Counted from the first letter of the stretch, positions 1-8,434 are shown. The stretch: DNA of 64,000 nt from Archaeoglobaceae archaeon (GCA_026988525.1 JALSLC010000004.1:1-64000); one strand, 5' to 3'. A program made the numbers and translations. Notes: generated by a model not told the origin, from the sequence alone.

Positions 1-66
1 ATTTACTATACATCCAAGCATCACCAAAACCAACAATACGCATATTAGTCTTCTAACCCGTTTCAT
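1..66 (-). CDS. Lipoprotein, N-terminal fragment (runs off window)
   Basis: Only the first 22 codons lie in the window. On the minus strand a GAGGTGAG Shine-Dalgarno sits just before an ATG at 66. The peptide has a Lys/Arg-rich start, a hydrophobic run and the lipobox LGC (residues 17-19), so the mature protein would be lipid-anchored at Cys19 on the outer face of the membrane. The rest of the gene lies upstream of base 1 and its function cannot be judged. Confidence 0.6.
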   Translation of the reverse strand, partial: MKRVRRLICVLLVLVMLGCIVN

Positions 67-645
67 CTTCTCACCTCACTTTTTAGAATTATAAAACTCA
101 ATCCTATAATTATTTTCTGACCATATTTTAAGAATTATTCTTTAATTTTCATATTCTAATAGCATATTTATAAAATTTTTATATAGTAATTAACATTAAA
201 AGTCGATAGTGTATTGTCTTGTCAAGCAAACCTATGAATAACACATAAATAAAAAATTAAAAATCCAGATAAAACTTCCAACCAATTCATGCTAAAAATT
301 AAAACTGAAAAGCTCGTAGGGGGTGAGGAATTTCATCCAACACACAATTCATAACAAAGTTCATATAAGATTGGAATGTGGAGAACGGATGAGTGACTGC
401 CGTTGATATTAAAACAAAACAGATAACATCCTAATTGAGTGAATGAATAGATCCATGGCGATAGAAAATCTGTTAATAAATCTTGTAAAAAAGCAGGATT
501 TTGTTAAAATAAATGTTTGAATAAAAGTTTAATAAATATTTAAAGATAAATAATTTAGTTCGTAGATTATAGTTTGATGGTTATCTGATAAAGCGAGCAA
601 AAAAACAAACAAAAACTTAATCTCATACATCGTTCAATTAAGCTT
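67..645. other. Long intergenic region without a convincing gene
   Basis: About 580 bases between the lipoprotein start and rlmE. The outer parts are very AT-rich and probably hold divergent promoters. The stretch at roughly 300-470 is richer in G and C and contains a small stem (AACGG at 384-388 pairing with CCGTT at 400-404). A 25-codon open frame (443-520, plus strand) follows a GAGTGA, but it resembles no family I know. The region could be an unannotated RNA or a decayed gene. I assign no function. Confidence 0.4.
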
Positions 646-1266
646 ATGCCAAAACCAAGAAGGAGTCAAGACAGGCAGGATTACTATTACTGGGAAGCAA
701 AAAAGAGAGGATATAGGAGTAGAGCCGCATTCAAGCTAATTCAGATGAATAAAACGTTTAAATTGATAAAAGAGGGGGATAGAGTATTAGATCTTGGAGC
801 CACTCCTGGTGGATGGAGTCAAGTGTGTGTGGAGTTTGGTGCTAAGGTAGTAGCAGTCGATTTAAATCCTATGAAGCCAATAGAAGGCGTAACTTTTATT
901 AGGGGTGATATAAACGACGAAGAAACCATAGATATGATAAAGTCCGTCTGCAAAGAGTACGACGTAGTTATTTGCGATGCCGCACCTAAAATAACAGGTC
1001 ATTGGTCCATAGACCATCTTAGATCTGTAGATCTCGTTAGATCTGCTTTTAGGATTGCGAGGGTTGTATTAAAGCCGGGAGGCAATTTCTTAGTTAAAAT
1101 GTTTCAAGGAGAAGAAAGTCAAAAAGTGTTTAAAGAGATGAAACCATTTTTCAGATTTAAAAAGTTTCACAGCCCACCAGCATCAAGAAAAAGAAGTGCA
1201 GAAATTTATTTTGTTGGTAAAGGATTTAGAAGGGTAAAAAACATATTTTTTGTTGAGCAAGTTTAA
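646..1266 (+). CDS. rlmE: RlmE/FtsJ-type 23S rRNA 2'-O-methyltransferase
   Basis: A 206-residue SAM-dependent methylase of the FtsJ/RrmJ family, expected to 2'-O-methylate a uridine in the large-subunit rRNA. Motif I is VLDLGATPGGWSQV (about residues 48-61). The family's K-D-K-E catalytic set is visible: Lys in RAAFKLIQ, Asp in VVICDAAP, Lys in FLVKMFQG and Glu in SAEIYFVG. Length is normal for the family. ATG at 646 follows an AT-rich leader without a clear Shine-Dalgarno, so it may be leaderless. The next gene is tRNA-Thr. Some archaeal FtsJ-like proteins act on tRNA instead, so the exact target is inferred. Confidence 0.9.
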   Translation: MPKPRRSQDRQDYYYWEAKKRGYRSRAAFKLIQMNKTFKLIKEGDRVLDLGATPGGWSQVCVEFGAKVVAVDLNPMKPIEGVTFIRGDINDEETIDMIKSVCKEYDVVICDAAPKITGHWSIDHLRSVDLVRSAFRIARVVLKPGGNFLVKMFQGEESQKVFKEMKPFFRFKKFHSPPASRKRSAEIYFVGKGFRRVKNIFFVEQV

Positions 1267-1321
1267 GTCGAGCAAAATTTTTTTAATCACTTTACTTCAT
1301 TTTGTTCTTGAGCAATACTGA

Positions 1322-1394
1322 GCCGCCGTGGCTTAGCTGGCAGAGCGGGTGACTTGTAATCACCAGGTCCCGGGTTCAAATCCCGGCGGCGGCT
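1322..1394 (+). tRNA. tRNA-Thr (anticodon TGT)
   Basis: A full cloverleaf can be drawn. The acceptor stem GCCGCCG pairs with CGGCGGC. The anticodon loop CTTGTAA gives anticodon TGT. The T arm is CCGGG-TTCAAAT-CCCGG, and the discriminator is T, as expected for archaeal tRNA-Thr. CCA is not encoded. The very GC-rich stems in an AT-rich genome point to growth at high temperature. Confidence 0.95.
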
Positions 1395-1504
1395 TCTAAA
1401 TTTTTTCTTGTCTTTTAGGGTCTTCACCCTCTATTATCAGCTTTTTAAATACATCTATGCTTGCAAAACAAAATTTAAATTTTTAAGCAAAATAAGTGGA
1501 AATT

Positions 1505-1996
1505 ATGGATAAATACGCATTGTTTAGTTTGAGTAATAAAGAGGGCTGTGAAAAACTTGCAGAAATCATATCTAAGTATCGAAAAATAATTGCTACGGGA
1601 GGCACCGCCAATTATTTGAGAAACAAAGGTATTGATGTTGTGGAACTTTCGAAAATAACGGGGTTAAAAGAAAAAAGAGAAATAAAAACATTACATCCAT
1701 GGATTTTTGAAATGATTTATTCGGGGGTTATTGATGTTGTCGTTGTTAATTTATACCCCTTTAGCGAAAAACCATGCTTAAACAATATAGATATTGGAGG
1801 AGTTACACTTCTTAGAGCTGCTGCAAAAAACTATGAAAAAGTTTTAGTTGTATGTAAAATTGATCAATATTCTGAAGTAATTAAGAAATTTCCATTTATT
1901 GAAGATTTAAGACTTAAATTTGCTTGTGAGGCTTTTAAACTAACTTCAAGTTACGACAAAATTATATGTGATTGGCTATGCAATTTAAGACGATGA
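1505..1996 (+). CDS. purH: Stand-alone IMP cyclohydrolase (PurH N-terminal, MGS-like domain)
   Basis: About 163 residues matching the first half of bacterial PurH, which closes the ring of FAICAR to make IMP in purine synthesis. Recognisable family motifs are ATGGTA (MGS phosphate-binding loop), KTLHP, VVVNLYPF and IDIGGVTLLRAAAKN. The AICAR transformylase half is absent. Formylation must therefore be done elsewhere, for example by a PurP-type ligase. A GTG nine bases upstream (1496) is in frame, but ATG at 1505 is the simpler start. The stop overlaps the aroK start as ATGA, so the two are probably co-translated. Confidence 0.82.
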   Translation: MDKYALFSLSNKEGCEKLAEIISKYRKIIATGGTANYLRNKGIDVVELSKITGLKEKREIKTLHPWIFEMIYSGVIDVVVVNLYPFSEKPCLNNIDIGGVTLLRAAAKNYEKVLVVCKIDQYSEVIKKFPFIEDLRLKFACEAFKLTSSYDKIICDWLCNLRR

Positions 1997-2820
1997 AAGC
2001 AACTGGTGTAGCGTATGCAGCTGGAACGGTTATTAACGCTCTAAGCTTAGGTGTAGGCTCCGCTTTCGCTTTAAATTTAAAAACAATAACCGAAGTTGAA
2101 AAAAGTAAAGAAACTGTTCTCGTATCTGATGGATTGAAATCAAAATCTCAAATCGTTGAAACAGCATTGGAGTATCTCGGTATAAAAGAGGGAGTTACTG
2201 TAAAAGTTAAGAGCAGCATTCCAAAAAGTTCAGGATTGGGTAGTAGTAGTGCTTTTGTAAACTCTCTACTTTTAGCTTTGTCTAAGTTGTTTGACTTGGA
2301 TTTTGATCCAATTGAAATAGTTAAAATAAATGCTAAAATTTCTCTTGATTGTGGTATAAGTTATACTGGTGCTATGGATGATGCTGCCGCATCTTTACTT
2401 GGGGGTTTTGTTGTAACAGACAATAAAAAATTGGAATTGCTGAGACACGATAAAATAAATAGTAGAGCAGCTATTTTAATACCTCCTTGGAATAGGAAAA
2501 AAATTGACGTTGATAAAATGAGACATGGTGAAACTGAAATAATAAAATCGGCAATTGATTTGGCATTGGAGGGAATGTACTGTGAGGCTATGAAATTAAA
2601 CTCAGATTACTGTTGTGCTATCTTAGGCTACGATACAACACCAGTAAGATTAGCGGAAAAATCAAATCTATGTGCTGGATTATCTGGTAATGGTCCGGCA
2701 TACGTTGCTTTTGGATCATCAGTAGATATATGCAGGTTGCTGGGGGAGTGGACAAAATTTGGAAAAGTAATTTTAACAACAATACCCTCTGATCCAGCTT
2801 TTAAACATCTAAATTCTTAA
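1993..2820 (+). CDS. aroK: Archaeal shikimate kinase (GHMP family)
   Basis: A 275-residue GHMP-superfamily kinase of the archaeal shikimate kinase type, which phosphorylates shikimate on the route to chorismate. The ATP-binding loop is PKSSGLGSSSAF (about residues 76-87), and the C-terminal GHMP motif is AGLSGNGPAYVAFG. The N-terminus MKATGVAYAAGT is typical. I chose ATG at 1993, which overlaps the preceding stop as ATGA. TTG at 1972 and ATG at 1978 are in-frame alternatives. The 3' end overlaps convergent gyrB by 20 bases. Confidence 0.9.
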   Translation: MKATGVAYAAGTVINALSLGVGSAFALNLKTITEVEKSKETVLVSDGLKSKSQIVETALEYLGIKEGVTVKVKSSIPKSSGLGSSSAFVNSLLLALSKLFDLDFDPIEIVKINAKISLDCGISYTGAMDDAAASLLGGFVVTDNKKLELLRHDKINSRAAILIPPWNRKKIDVDKMRHGETEIIKSAIDLALEGMYCEAMKLNSDYCCAILGYDTTPVRLAEKSNLCAGLSGNGPAYVAFGSSVDICRLLGEWTKFGKVILTTIPSDPAFKHLNS

Positions 2821-4735
2821 CTTCTTTGGAATGTTCTATTATAAACTTTCTTCTGGCTTCCACATCTTCTCCCATAAGTATTGTGAACAACTCATCTGCC
2901 TTTTTTGCGTCCTCTATAGTCACTTGGATCAGGTATCTGTTTTTAGGGTTCATTGTAGTTTCCCAGAGCTGTTCTGGATTCATTTCACCTAAACCTTTGT
3001 ATCTTTGCACTTCCACATTGTTTCCTAATCTTTTAAGGAACTCTTCAAGCTCTCTATCGGAGTATGCATAGTATATTTTCTTTCCTTTTTTAATTCTATA
3101 CAATGGTGGTTGAGCTATATATAGATATCCACTTTCAATTAATGGTCTCATGTATCTATAAAAGAATGTTAACAGCAAAGTCCTTATATGTGCTCCATCA
3201 ACGTCAGCATCAGTCATAATTATAACTTTTCTGTATCTTGCCTTGGTTATGTCAAAATCTTTATCTATTCCTGCACCTATTGCAGCAACTATCGATTTTA
3301 TTTCCTCATTTTTCATTGCTTTATTCATTCCCGATTTTTCTACGTTTATTATCTTACCCCTTATAGGTAGTATTGCTTGGAATCTTCTATCTCTTGCCTG
3401 TTTTGCAGAACCACCCGCAGACTCACCTTCTACTATAAACAACTCTCTTTCCTCAGGTCTTCTTGAAGAACAATCTGCAAGTTTCCCAGGCAAAGTTATA
3501 CCTTCTCTTTTTCTTTTTATAAGTTCTCTTGCTCTTTTAGCCGCTTCTCTCGCTCTTCTTGCTATCATGCATTTTTCTAATATCTTCATTGCTAAGTTTG
3601 GATGTTCCTCCAACCATTCGAGAACGCCCGAATAAACAATAGTTTCAACAGCTGTTTTTACTTCACTGTTGGTTAGTTTTGTTTTTGTCTGTCCTTCAAA
3701 CTGCGGTTCTGGAACTTTAACAGATACTATTGCAGTTAGCCCTTCTCTAATATCAATACCAGTCAAAGGTTTAAACTTCTTTATGTGCTTTCTTCCAAAT
3801 TCATTTATAGCTCTTGTAAGTCCAGCTCTAAAACCAGCAGCATGCGTTCCACCTTCTATTGTTTTTATATTGTTGGCAAAAAACAGAGTTTTTTCTACAT
3901 CGCTTTCTGTGAATTGAATTGCTACTTCAACTAATACATCATTTTTCTCTCCTTCCAAATATATTACATCATGTAAAGTAGCTTTTCCTGAATTTAGTTT
4001 TTTGACAAATCCTACAATACCTTCATCATAACAGTATACTTCTTTTTCACCAGTTCTTTCATCGTATAACTCTATCTTTATGCCTTTATTAAGATAAGCT
4101 AACTCTTTTAATCTTTGAGAAACAATTTCTTTACTAAATTCAGTAACTTCAAATATTTCTTCATCTGGCTTAAATCTGATGTAAGTTCCTGTTCTGTTTG
4201 TGCTTCCAACTACTTTCAAAGGTTCGACTGGTTTACCTCTTATATACTTTTGATAGTATTCTTTTCCGTTTCTCCAGACTCTGACCTCTAACCATTCGGA
4301 TAGGGCATTAACAACAGATAGACCTACACCGTGCAATCCACCAGAAACTCTATATGCCTTTCTATCAAATTTGCCTCCGGCGTGAAGCTTAGTTAAAACT
4401 ATTTCTAAAGCTGGTTTACCCAATTCATGCATTTCAGTAGGAATTCCTCTTCCATCGTCTTCTACACTTGCAGATCCATCTTTATGTAGAACTACTTTTA
4501 TATTTTTACAGTATCCAGCTAAGGCTTCATCTATTGAGTTATCTATTATTTCCCAGAGTAAGTGATGCAGACCTCCAATGCCAACTCCTCCTATGTACAT
4601 TCCCGGTCTTTTTCTTACAGCTTCGATATCTCCAAGTACCTCAATTTGCTCTGCAGAATAGTTCTCACGTACTTCGTCAAATTTTTCAAGACTCGCATTT
4701 CTGGACTTTTTTGTTGTTTTTGTATCTGTTTTCAT
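2801..4735 (-). CDS. gyrB: DNA gyrase subunit B
   Basis: A 644-residue type IIA topoisomerase ATPase subunit, which together with GyrA introduces negative supercoils. The GHKL ATPase domain (VRKRPGMYIGG, DDGRGIP) is followed by a transducer domain. The TOPRIM domain carries VEGESAGGSAKQARDR and the metal-binding DADVDGAHIR, and the C-terminus has YKGLGEMNP. EGESAGG replaces the usual EGDSAGG; the catalytic Glu is kept. The length suits the short archaeal/bacterial form without the enterobacterial insertion. No gyrA is adjacent in the window. The 3' end overlaps convergent aroK by 20 bases. Among archaea, gyrase is found mainly in euryarchaeal lineages such as Archaeoglobi. Confidence 0.97.
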   Translation of the reverse strand: MKTDTKTTKKSRNASLEKFDEVRENYSAEQIEVLGDIEAVRKRPGMYIGGVGIGGLHHLLWEIIDNSIDEALAGYCKNIKVVLHKDGSASVEDDGRGIPTEMHELGKPALEIVLTKLHAGGKFDRKAYRVSGGLHGVGLSVVNALSEWLEVRVWRNGKEYYQKYIRGKPVEPLKVVGSTNRTGTYIRFKPDEEIFEVTEFSKEIVSQRLKELAYLNKGIKIELYDERTGEKEVYCYDEGIVGFVKKLNSGKATLHDVIYLEGEKNDVLVEVAIQFTESDVEKTLFFANNIKTIEGGTHAAGFRAGLTRAINEFGRKHIKKFKPLTGIDIREGLTAIVSVKVPEPQFEGQTKTKLTNSEVKTAVETIVYSGVLEWLEEHPNLAMKILEKCMIARRAREAAKRARELIKRKREGITLPGKLADCSSRRPEERELFIVEGESAGGSAKQARDRRFQAILPIRGKIINVEKSGMNKAMKNEEIKSIVAAIGAGIDKDFDITKARYRKVIIMTDADVDGAHIRTLLLTFFYRYMRPLIESGYLYIAQPPLYRIKKGKKIYYAYSDRELEEFLKRLGNNVEVQRYKGLGEMNPEQLWETTMNPKNRYLIQVTIEDAKKADELFTILMGEDVEARRKFIIEHSKEVKNLDV

Positions 4736-4841
4736 TAATCTATGCCTTTTGGGGATGTAAATAAACTTTCTCTATGCTTTATTTTATCATCATAATGACT
4801 ATTACAAAAAATTTAAGTTATCAATAATAAAAACTAAATTA

Positions 4842-5600
4842 ATGTCCTTCAAATTTTTTAGATCTCCAAGATTAATTCAGATCTTAAAAGAGTTAAAATC
4901 TGGTCCTAAAAGTAAAAATGAATTAAAAAATTGTTTAAAAGTCTCTACATCTAGAATAACACAGATATTGAGTATGGCTAAATCAATGGGTTTAGTAGAT
5001 GTTTCGCTTGACATGTATATAATAACGTCGAAGGGCTTACTTGTTTTGAATGCTTACGAAATCTTGGAGAACTTTGATAATATTTGCAAGACAAATTCTT
5101 TAAACGATTATTATTTGGATGATATACCTTCATATTTATTAGATAGGATTTATCAACTTAGTAATATTAAAATATTGGATGAATGTGATATATTCTATAC
5201 TAATAAAAATTTTTCCAAAATATTAATTGAATCTTACTCAGTTAAATGCTATACTAATGTTTTCTGCTCAGAATACATTGATTTGTTTTCTAATTTGGTT
5301 GAAAGTGGGAAGGACGTAAATATAATAGTTAGTAAAAATGTTTTAAAAGAGATTCTATTAAATCACAAAAAAGAACTAAAAGATATTTTAAAAAAGTCGA
5401 ATATAAGGTTTTATATATCTAACAAAGATTATAAGATATCTTTACTGATCTTAGACACCAAGCTAATAATATCTTTTTATTTAAAAAATAAAATTTTTAA
5501 TTATAAAAAAATATTTATATGCAATGATGAAGATTGCTTAGATTGGGGGGAAGAGTTGTATTCCTACATTCTAAAAAATTCAAAAGAATATAATTTTTAA
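4842..5600 (+). CDS. FilR1-type winged-helix transcriptional regulator
   Basis: A 252-residue protein with an N-terminal ArsR-like winged helix (residues about 8-70: LIQILKELKSGPKSKNEL, then a recognition helix around STSRITQILSM). It is followed by a domain resembling the FilR1 middle domain (starting at IPSYLLDRIYQLSN), a family common in methanogens and Archaeoglobi. The target genes are unknown. It ends with a four-base convergent overlap on the [FeFe] hydrogenase cytochrome gene, but this tail-to-tail arrangement alone does not make it the regulator of that locus. Confidence 0.75.
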   Translation: MSFKFFRSPRLIQILKELKSGPKSKNELKNCLKVSTSRITQILSMAKSMGLVDVSLDMYIITSKGLLVLNAYEILENFDNICKTNSLNDYYLDDIPSYLLDRIYQLSNIKILDECDIFYTNKNFSKILIESYSVKCYTNVFCSEYIDLFSNLVESGKDVNIIVSKNVLKEILLNHKKELKDILKKSNIRFYISNKDYKISLLILDTKLIISFYLKNKIFNYKKIFICNDEDCLDWGEELYSYILKNSKEYNF

Positions 5601-6289
5601 TCTTCTTTTAATTCTGCTACTTCTCTTTCAAACCATTTTGGATTGTGTTCTTTTGCCCATTCTACTGGTACAGTTCCACTACCCAGCCTAAACATAGACA
5701 CAAAGTCTGGCCAGTTTACTAAGACAAGAGGTATGTGTACGAATGTAACAAATAGCGTTACTATTATAGCTATCCATACATGTAAGTTAAAAAACAGTAG
5801 AACTCCGTTTTTTCCAAGAGCTTCTCTAAAGAAGTACAGAAACCAACCAGTAAATCCAAGAATTGCTAAGCTAAATATCACTGTTAAACCAAGCAATTTT
5901 TGACCGGCGTTGTACTTTGTTTGTGGAGGACAACCGGGTTTTGCAAACCAAAATTTCTCTATGTATTTGTATATTTTCGTTTTACCTAAGAATTTGTATG
6001 GATATCCTCCAAAGTTTTTCCACCATGCTATAGTATCCTTATCCCAGTTCAGTACTTCCTGCATAAAGAGAAATACCCTATCTGGTGTAACTACTATGTA
6101 TGAGACAATTACAAGCGTTAATATTGCAGCAAACAGTATGTGTAACTTCATCAAAAACGCCCTTTCATAGTTATCTACCATTTTAAAGTAAACAAGAATA
6201 CCACTGAGGAATAAACCATACCAACATATCATGTTTACAAAGTGAACTATCCTGCTTGAAAGAGGATGTCTTAAAACTACTTCTTTCAA
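5597..6289 (-). CDS. Cytochrome b subunit of the [FeFe] hydrogenase
   Basis: A 230-residue integral membrane protein of the formate dehydrogenase gamma / hydrogenase cytochrome b type, with four predicted transmembrane helices. Histidines suited to ligate two b hemes occur in RIVHFVNM, MKLHILFA, NLHVWIA and TFVHIPLV. It should take electrons from HydAB on the outer face of the membrane and pass them to the quinone-like pool. The TTG start at 6289 follows a GGGGGTGTT Shine-Dalgarno. It lies 21 bases after hydB and is the last gene of the hydA-hydB-cytochrome b operon. The assignment to this hydrogenase rests on operon context. Confidence 0.85.
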   Translation of the reverse strand: MKEVVLRHPLSSRIVHFVNMICWYGLFLSGILVYFKMVDNYERAFLMKLHILFAAILTLVIVSYIVVTPDRVFLFMQEVLNWDKDTIAWWKNFGGYPYKFLGKTKIYKYIEKFWFAKPGCPPQTKYNAGQKLLGLTVIFSLAILGFTGWFLYFFREALGKNGVLLFFNLHVWIAIIVTLFVTFVHIPLVLVNWPDFVSMFRLGSGTVPVEWAKEHNPKWFEREVAELKED

Positions 6290-6310
6290 CTTAACACCCC
6301 CTAATTGCTT

Positions 6311-6634
6311 TCAAAAACCACCAGTCCTCTTAAAATAGGTTGTATGTAGTAGCTCCTCACTAACCTCTCCAAATGGTTGAATAGCAAATTCATCGTAAAA
6401 TCTTTTTATCATTGGATTCTGATGAGATGCAGCGAGTTTGTACACTTTTCTAACTCTCTCATCATCTTTGTACTGTCCTTTTTGTCTCATTTTTATATAC
6501 TTGTTTCTATGGGCAAATAAATCTGTAATTTTATAGGCTCCAACTGCTATTGCTGCTATAGATATACCAAATATTTTTAAAAGAGCCCTTCTACTTAACC
6601 TAACACTTGCTGGTTTTTCCACAAACCACTTCAT
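6311..6634 (-). CDS. hydB: [FeFe] hydrogenase small subunit with Tat signal
   Basis: About 107 residues. A twin-arginine signal (SRRALLK, Arg15-Arg16) is followed by a hydrophobic stretch. The mature part matches the iron-hydrogenase small subunit family: helical segments with VRKVYKLAASHQNPMIK, then PFGEVSEELLHTTYF, close to the PLGHKSHDLLHTHW region of Desulfovibrio HydB. The small subunit carries the export signal for the pair and wraps around HydA. A strong GAGGTGAT site places the start at ATG 6634; a GTG at 6643 is in frame but overlaps the site. Its stop is 21 bases from the cytochrome b start. Confidence 0.9.
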   Translation of the reverse strand: MKWFVEKPASVRLSRRALLKIFGISIAAIAVGAYKITDLFAHRNKYIKMRQKGQYKDDERVRKVYKLAASHQNPMIKRFYDEFAIQPFGEVSEELLHTTYFKRTGGF

Positions 6635-6644
6635 AACTATCACC

Positions 6645-8048
6645 TCACAGAGGTAGAGGTAAGACAGGATCTATCCAAGATGTCCCCATAGGTTCAACAG
6701 GCTGACCACCACCATTTAAGCAACCACCTGGGCAAGTCATAACTTCTATAAAGTGGTATTTACTCGTTCCCGCGAGAACTTCTTCTAAAACATCTTTTAT
6801 GTGTAAACCTCTATAACCAATTCCGTTAACGACGCAAACATTCAGAGTTACTTCGTCTAATCCAATTTCTTTTTTCAATTCTGATTTGAGTGGTATTGTT
6901 ATCTTAGCCTCAACTCTTGGGTGTGTGTATCCTCTAACTTTGACAAAGTTCCATTTTTCACTCAAAGCTGGAGGTTCTTGACCAGATAGGACGCTCCAAG
7001 CAAACCTAAGAGCAGCTTCCATAACTCCACCGCTTGTACCAAAAATAGTTCCTCCACCACTATACCATTCGAAATTTTCGGGTTTCTCGTTTTCTGAAAA
7101 TTCAATAGGATTTATTCCTTTTCTTCTGAAAAGTTCTGCGAGATCTCTTGTTGTTAATACAGCATCAACATCTTTAAACTTGGTAGTAACCAATCCTTTC
7201 TCTTTTAGCCATCTCCAGGCACTATCAAATTCCGGTCTTGAGGCTTCGTATATTTTTGCAGTACACGGCATAATTCCTACTGTATATATTCTCTCTGGAT
7301 TTACCTTCCAAACTTTTAGTGCCCCGTACGTTTTTGCTGTTGGTCCTGCCATTTGTTGTGGGGATTTACAGCTTGATAAATGTGGTAAAATTTCTGGGTA
7401 ATACACTTCTGCATATCTAACCCACGCAGGACAGCAAGATGTAAATTGAGGTAACGGTTTGTTTTCAAATTCTTTTAAGTCAAGTTTTACTTTTTTAACC
7501 CAGCTGATTGGTCTAATATCTTTTATTTCGAATTCAATTTCTTTCAACCCCAACTCCCAGTATGCAATTCTACCTATGAGTTCAGTCCCCTCTTCCATTA
7601 TAGTTTGGTCAGCTGCAAAGTTGTTTTCAAATATATGAAATCCTGCCTTTTTTAAAGCTAAGTGCAATCTTGAAACTGTCAAAGTTCCCGGTGGCTTTCC
7701 AAATTCTTCTGCTAACGCAACTCTTACTGCTGGAGCTACTATTGCCACAACAAAAGAGTTTTTGTCTTCTAATTTTTTCATTACTTCATCGAGAAAACTC
7801 ATTTGTTCTATTGCTCCAAAAGGACAATTTATTAAGCATTGACCGCAGTTTATACATCTATCGTAGTCTATTTTGTGTCTTGTTCCTATTTCCCCCATCA
7901 TTGCCCCAGTGGGACACTGAGTTCTGCAAGTGTCACATCCTACGCATCTATCGGATACTCTTACAATTCCTGCTAATTCTCCTTTTCTATAAGTTTTCAG
8001 CTTTTCATTTACTGGGGAAGGTGGAAAAGTTCTAATCTTTTCTACCAA
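6645..8048 (-). CDS. hydA: [FeFe] hydrogenase catalytic subunit (group A, dimeric periplasmic type)
   Basis: A 467-residue protein. Two [4Fe-4S] ferredoxin motifs come first (Cys35/38/41/45 and Cys65/68/71/75). The H-cluster domain carries all three signatures: L1 TSCCPAW (203-209), L2 MPCTAK (260-265, then Glu268) and L3 EVMTCPGGCLNGGGQP (435-450). The extra SSCKSPQQM and IMEEGTE motifs are also intact, so the enzyme looks functional. It lacks its own signal peptide, as in Desulfovibrio, where HydB carries the Tat signal. The likely role is H2 oxidation on the outside of the membrane. The start is TTG at 8048 after GGGGGTGAGG. [FeFe] hydrogenases are rare in archaea. The HydE, HydF and HydG maturases needed for the H cluster are not in this window. 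Confidence 0.95.
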   Translation of the reverse strand: MVEKIRTFPPSPVNEKLKTYRKGELAGIVRVSDRCVGCDTCRTQCPTGAMMGEIGTRHKIDYDRCINCGQCLINCPFGAIEQMSFLDEVMKKLEDKNSFVVAIVAPAVRVALAEEFGKPPGTLTVSRLHLALKKAGFHIFENNFAADQTIMEEGTELIGRIAYWELGLKEIEFEIKDIRPISWVKKVKLDLKEFENKPLPQFTSCCPAWVRYAEVYYPEILPHLSSCKSPQQMAGPTAKTYGALKVWKVNPERIYTVGIMPCTAKIYEASRPEFDSAWRWLKEKGLVTTKFKDVDAVLTTRDLAELFRRKGINPIEFSENEKPENFEWYSGGGTIFGTSGGVMEAALRFAWSVLSGQEPPALSEKWNFVKVRGYTHPRVEAKITIPLKSELKKEIGLDEVTLNVCVVNGIGYRGLHIKDVLEEVLAGTSKYHFIEVMTCPGGCLNGGGQPVEPMGTSWIDPVLPLPL

Positions 8049-8079
8049 TCCCTCACCCCCTTTAATACATAAAGACACT

Positions 8080-8096
8080 ATAATATATCTTTTTTG
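8080..8096 (-). promoter_or_regulatory. Probable promoter of the [FeFe] hydrogenase operon
   Basis: On the minus strand an A-rich BRE-like run followed by GATATATTAT forms a good archaeal TATA box. It lies about 35 bases before the TTG start of hydA, leaving room for a short leader that contains the Shine-Dalgarno. Confidence 0.5.
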
Positions 8097-8173
8097 CTAC
8101 TATTTTCTATAAAAGTATTAATAAATTAGAATAATTCGAAATAGACTGAATAAAAAATAAAAAATGAATAAAA

Positions 8174-8386
8174 TTACAACTTCCTTGCAATTAGACTTCG
8201 GAGTTTTATGAGCTCCATGAAAAGTGATTTTTCTTCTTCACTTAAGTGAGGAAAACAGTCAATGAATACGTCATATCCAAAAGGACAAAGCCCAGAAACG
8301 CATTTAAAGCAACAACCTTTTTCTACACATGCAGGCCTTCTAAACAAGTTATTTTCATCTTTATCTAAGGTTATACATAACAACAC
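8174..8386 (-). CDS. Small Cys-rich protein upstream of the [FeFe] hydrogenase
   Basis: Seventy residues. The N-terminal half has clustered cysteines: CVEKGCCFKCVSGLC gives C-x4-CC-x2-C-x4-C, with further Cys residues before and after. This suits an Fe-S cluster or zinc site. The C-terminal half is a charged helix. A GTG start at 8386 sits six bases after AGGAGGGG. I do not recognise the family. It reads in the same direction as hydA, 125 bases ahead of it, with a TATA box between. It could be a small redox or metal-binding partner or a regulator, but position is the only hint. Confidence 0.6.
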   Translation of the reverse strand: MLLCITLDKDENNLFRRPACVEKGCCFKCVSGLCPFGYDVFIDCFPHLSEEEKSLFMELIKLRSLIARKL

Positions 8387-8434
8387 TTTAAACCCCTCCT
8401 TAAATTACGGTTTATATGACGGTATCAACGGCAA

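Noticed and set aside
3243-3635. Long plus-strand open frames inside gyrB
   Set aside because: They are antisense shadows of gyrB, with low-complexity Ser/Leu content and no family motif.
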